64,000 nt of DNA from Deuterostichococcus epilithicus (taxonomy: Eukaryota; Chlorophyta; Trebouxiophyceae; Prasiolales; Stichococcaceae): NCBI GenBank assembly GCA_033439295.1, contig JAVTLE010000005.1, forward strand, positions 1 to 64,000. Direction: 5' to 3'. Shown piece after piece: positions 57,509 to 64,000 of the stretch; position 1 is the stretch's first letter, and every line of letters starts with the position of its first letter. The notes beneath the pieces were generated by a model that worked only from the letters and a program-made list of their open reading frames with translations, was not told the DNA's origin and did not search any database. The translations under genes and the position numbers were made by a program.

Positions 57509-58738
57509 CTGCGACTCCAAGCCGGCAATGCTGCGCCAGCGTGGCTGCAGCACCTGTGCTGCTGCTGCTCCCGCAATCAGAGAAGCCCTCGCAGAACAGG
57601 AACTGTGCCTGCACCGTCATCGGCAATGAGCGTCAACACATACCAGGAGACCATCAGCAACCCTTGCCCATAATATCAATGTTAGTCTTCCCTTGCGGAG
57701 CGACCAGATGAACGCTCATCGCACCTAGCAGCAGCGCAGCGGCATGGCGCCTGTGCGGCAAGGCTGGCATGCGGTCTCGTGCCTGCAAGCACGCAGATTT
57801 TGAACTTCAGGATGTCCTCATATGTGTTTGAGAAGCTTTACTATACTTCCAACGCCAGCTTATAATTTTTGCATGTGCACCTGTTCCCAGCATGGCGCGG
57901 CTAAACAGAAACCGCTGGCGCTCAACCCTCCGCCGGCTCTGGATCCGACGGTCTCGATTCGGGTTTGAAGCTGCTGAATCAACAGTCTTGTGAAGCAACC
58001 GAGGTGCCTGCCGTCTGCACCCTGTCGTTCAACCGACGTGCAAGGTTCACGGTGTGAACTTGAGATGCAATGCCCCCGAAGGAATGCCGTGAATCGTGGT
58101 GGGCGCTGCACCTCCGACTGATGCAAGGGTGCTGTTTGTTATTTCACTTTGGAAAGTGAAACGAGAAGTGAGCCTCACGCATGCATGCCAGCAAGGATGT
58201 CACACAAGAAGTTTAGTTAGGGTACTTACGGATCTCTTATTTGTACCCTACTTCAGCGGGTCACGTTGTGCGAAATGCGCGTTTCGTGTGATCAGTCAGA
58301 GCAGCGATCACTGGTTTTATCGCACGTTTCGTCTGTGGATAATTACACAGCGATTCTGCACCATGTCGGCGGTACTCGGGCGCTGCGGTAGGTTCTCAGA
58401 TGGCCTGATCACTCGCTGTACATACCCGACACATCGCTGCGCCAAGTTCCCAGCGTTTTGATTTCGGCTGCAGATTCATATGTGCCGTCATCTAGCTCAA
58501 TTGCCGCGACTTTCCTGCCAGAATCGCTCTTGCTGTCCTAACCACTCTGTGCATGTCCAGGCGTTCCCACGGCTGCTGAGCACGTGAGGCAATCACCAAC
58601 TACAGCGGCGCACTCAGGCGTGCGGCAATTACCTGCTGTGCCCGCTGCGGGGCGGCATGCGAGCCTCAGCAGCAAGGTGCTTTCAATATGCTCTTACGCG
58701 CACCCCTGCTCCATGCATGACCTGCCACTGAGACCGGC
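57509..58738. other. Divergent intergenic region, riboflavin synthase / SQD1
   Basis: About 1.2 kb between two outward-facing genes. The part 57800-58480 is less GC-rich than the genes and contains CTTTGGAAAGTG-type short inverted repeats (for example near 58146-58160), but no element I can name. Both promoters should lie here. Confidence 0.5.
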
Positions 58739-62966
<4,228 letters not shown>

Positions 62967-63542
62967 GCATCAACGCTAGGATGAGGGCATGCACCTGTTG
63001 TTGGGGATGGTGGTCGTGGGTCAACCTGCCGGTGGTGTCCTGGCCTCAGCTGTGAACTGGGTCATTGCGGTAGCTAGGTACTTGGGAACACGTCGGCTCT
63101 GGCTGCTCTGGGCCCACACTACTGCAGAGCACACAGTCCGACAGGTACACCGGCACATTACATTCGTAGCCTGAAGCAGCTTGAGGTTGCAGACTGCCAA
63201 CAAGTCGACAGTTGCTGCTGAGAGCTGCTGCATCATCTAGGTTTCCTCTCGCTGTACAGAAGATGTAGGTAGCATCCAAGAACTTCAATTGACTGTCAGC
63301 GCAAAAGCGAGGATATCACGTTGCAGGCCCTATCATACCTAGAGGTAGGTAGTTACATTCCAATGATGCTCCCCAGATGCGACAGCCGAGCTGTTTTCAC
63401 GTCTGAGCTTGGCCGTCGTACTTGCAAACAATCACTTGACGCTCAATTTGCTCTTCCAGCACGGCGCACGTGTCAGTGCCCAGCGTCACGGTCACCCTGC
63501 ATGCACCGTACGGAAGGTAGCGGAAGCCGCGACTCACTCGCA
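62967..63542. other. Convergent intergenic region (SQD1 and LRR gene)
   Basis: About 575 bases after the SQD1 stop. A minus-strand segment at 63397-63540 (for example YLPYGACRVTVTLGTDTC) could be a further 3' exon of the LRR gene, but I found no convincing intron joining it. Otherwise nothing recognised. Confidence 0.45.
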
Positions 63543-64000
63543 TCATACCAAGCCGTTCTGCTTCCGCATGACATTCACCTCTATGACCGCCGTGAAAGGG
63601 ACGCGTGATCCAACGGCAACATGGTGCAGAGCTGGCATGCTCGCCAGCGCTTCCCTTGACACAGGGGCCAGCGGCGTGAGCCCGCATGAGCTGATGTCCA
63701 AAATTGCACACGACTTCAACACCGCCACTGCAGTGGGGATGCCGAGCCTGAAGATGCTCCAATCCTGCCGAAGGTCCACCACTTGCACATGGGTTGCGCC
63801 GCTGAGGTCCGCCGGCAGCTGCGCCAAGCCGCAGTTCACCAGGTCGAGCCTGCGCAGCACATGCGTGTATCGTACCAGCCGCAAAGCATCAAGGGGCGCC
63901 ACCCCGGCGAGGCTGCCGAACAGCAGCAGTACAGCGCTGTGCACCTCATGCCGATCTTCCTCAATTATGTGCTGCAGGAAGCACACGATGCGACATTGCT
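63543..64000 (-). CDS. Leucine-rich-repeat protein, partial (runs off the window)
   Basis: The minus strand is open from the right edge to a stop at 63543-63545. It encodes leucine-rich-repeat-like units: HVLRRLDLVNCGLAQLPADL, then VQVVDLRQDW, then SCAILDISSCGLTPLAPV, spaced as in plant-type LRR or F-box/LRR proteins. The start side lies beyond the window, and the ORF could splice on at its 3' side. Specific function cannot be given. Confidence 0.6.
   Translation of the reverse strand, partial: QCRIVCFLQHIIEEDRHEVHSAVLLLFGSLAGVAPLDALRLVRYTHVLRRLDLVNCGLAQLPADLSGATHVQVVDLRQDWSIFRLGIPTAVAVLKSCAILDISSCGLTPLAPVSREALASMPALHHVAVGSRVPFTAVIEVNVMRKQNGLV

Overview
The window is the end of a nuclear chromosome of a green alga, most likely a Chlorella-like trebouxiophyte. 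It opens with about 295 bases of the plant-type telomere repeat CCCTAAA. The DNA is GC-rich, and the genes are broken into many short exons with GT-AG introns. The gene content is that of a photosynthetic eukaryote: plastid sulfolipid synthesis, a Calvin-cycle bisphosphatase, starch branching enzyme, a plant DCD-domain protein and a plant-type LpxC. The assignment to a genus is inference. Coordinates of multi-exon genes run from first to last recognised coding base and include introns.

Layout. Bases 1-358 are telomere plus a short inverted telomere block. Bases 359-3084 are subtelomeric with no recognisable gene. Then come a RAP-domain protein (+, to 7729), a Mediator MED15-like protein with an N-terminal KIX domain and polyglutamine (-, 7970-12147), an sn1-specific diacylglycerol lipase (+, 12838-21126), and a soluble inorganic pyrophosphatase (-, 21823 to about 23974) with unidentified coding exons upstream. 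These are followed by starch branching enzyme (+, about 26664-35612), a small double zinc-ribbon protein (-), a DCD-domain protein (+, 38235-42590), a small proline-rich membrane protein (-), sedoheptulose-1,7-bisphosphatase (-, 46119-50397), LpxC (-, 50729 to about 54594), riboflavin synthase (-, 55473-57508), UDP-sulfoquinovose synthase SQD1 (+, 58739-62966) and the end of a leucine-rich-repeat protein that runs off the right edge (-).

Function. From 26 kb rightward most genes serve plastid or primary carbon metabolism: starch branching, Calvin-cycle regeneration, riboflavin, sulfolipid, and the lipid A-like first committed step. The left part holds gene-expression and signalling genes (RAP, MED15, DAG lipase). 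Nothing shows that neighbours are co-regulated. MED15/DAGL and riboflavin synthase/SQD1 are divergent pairs sharing roughly 0.7 and 1.2 kb of upstream DNA.

The most unusual signal is in the introns. Several carry degraded copies of the start or end of the neighbouring exon (SBPase, SBE, SQD1 twice), and several carry short telomere-like strings of the AAACCCTGAACCC type; in SBPase and SQD1 the two lie side by side. Other points worth checking are a 17-base micro-exon in the pyrophosphatase gene, an apparent acidic insertion inside LpxC, and a four-difference, all-synonymous exon copy in SBPase.
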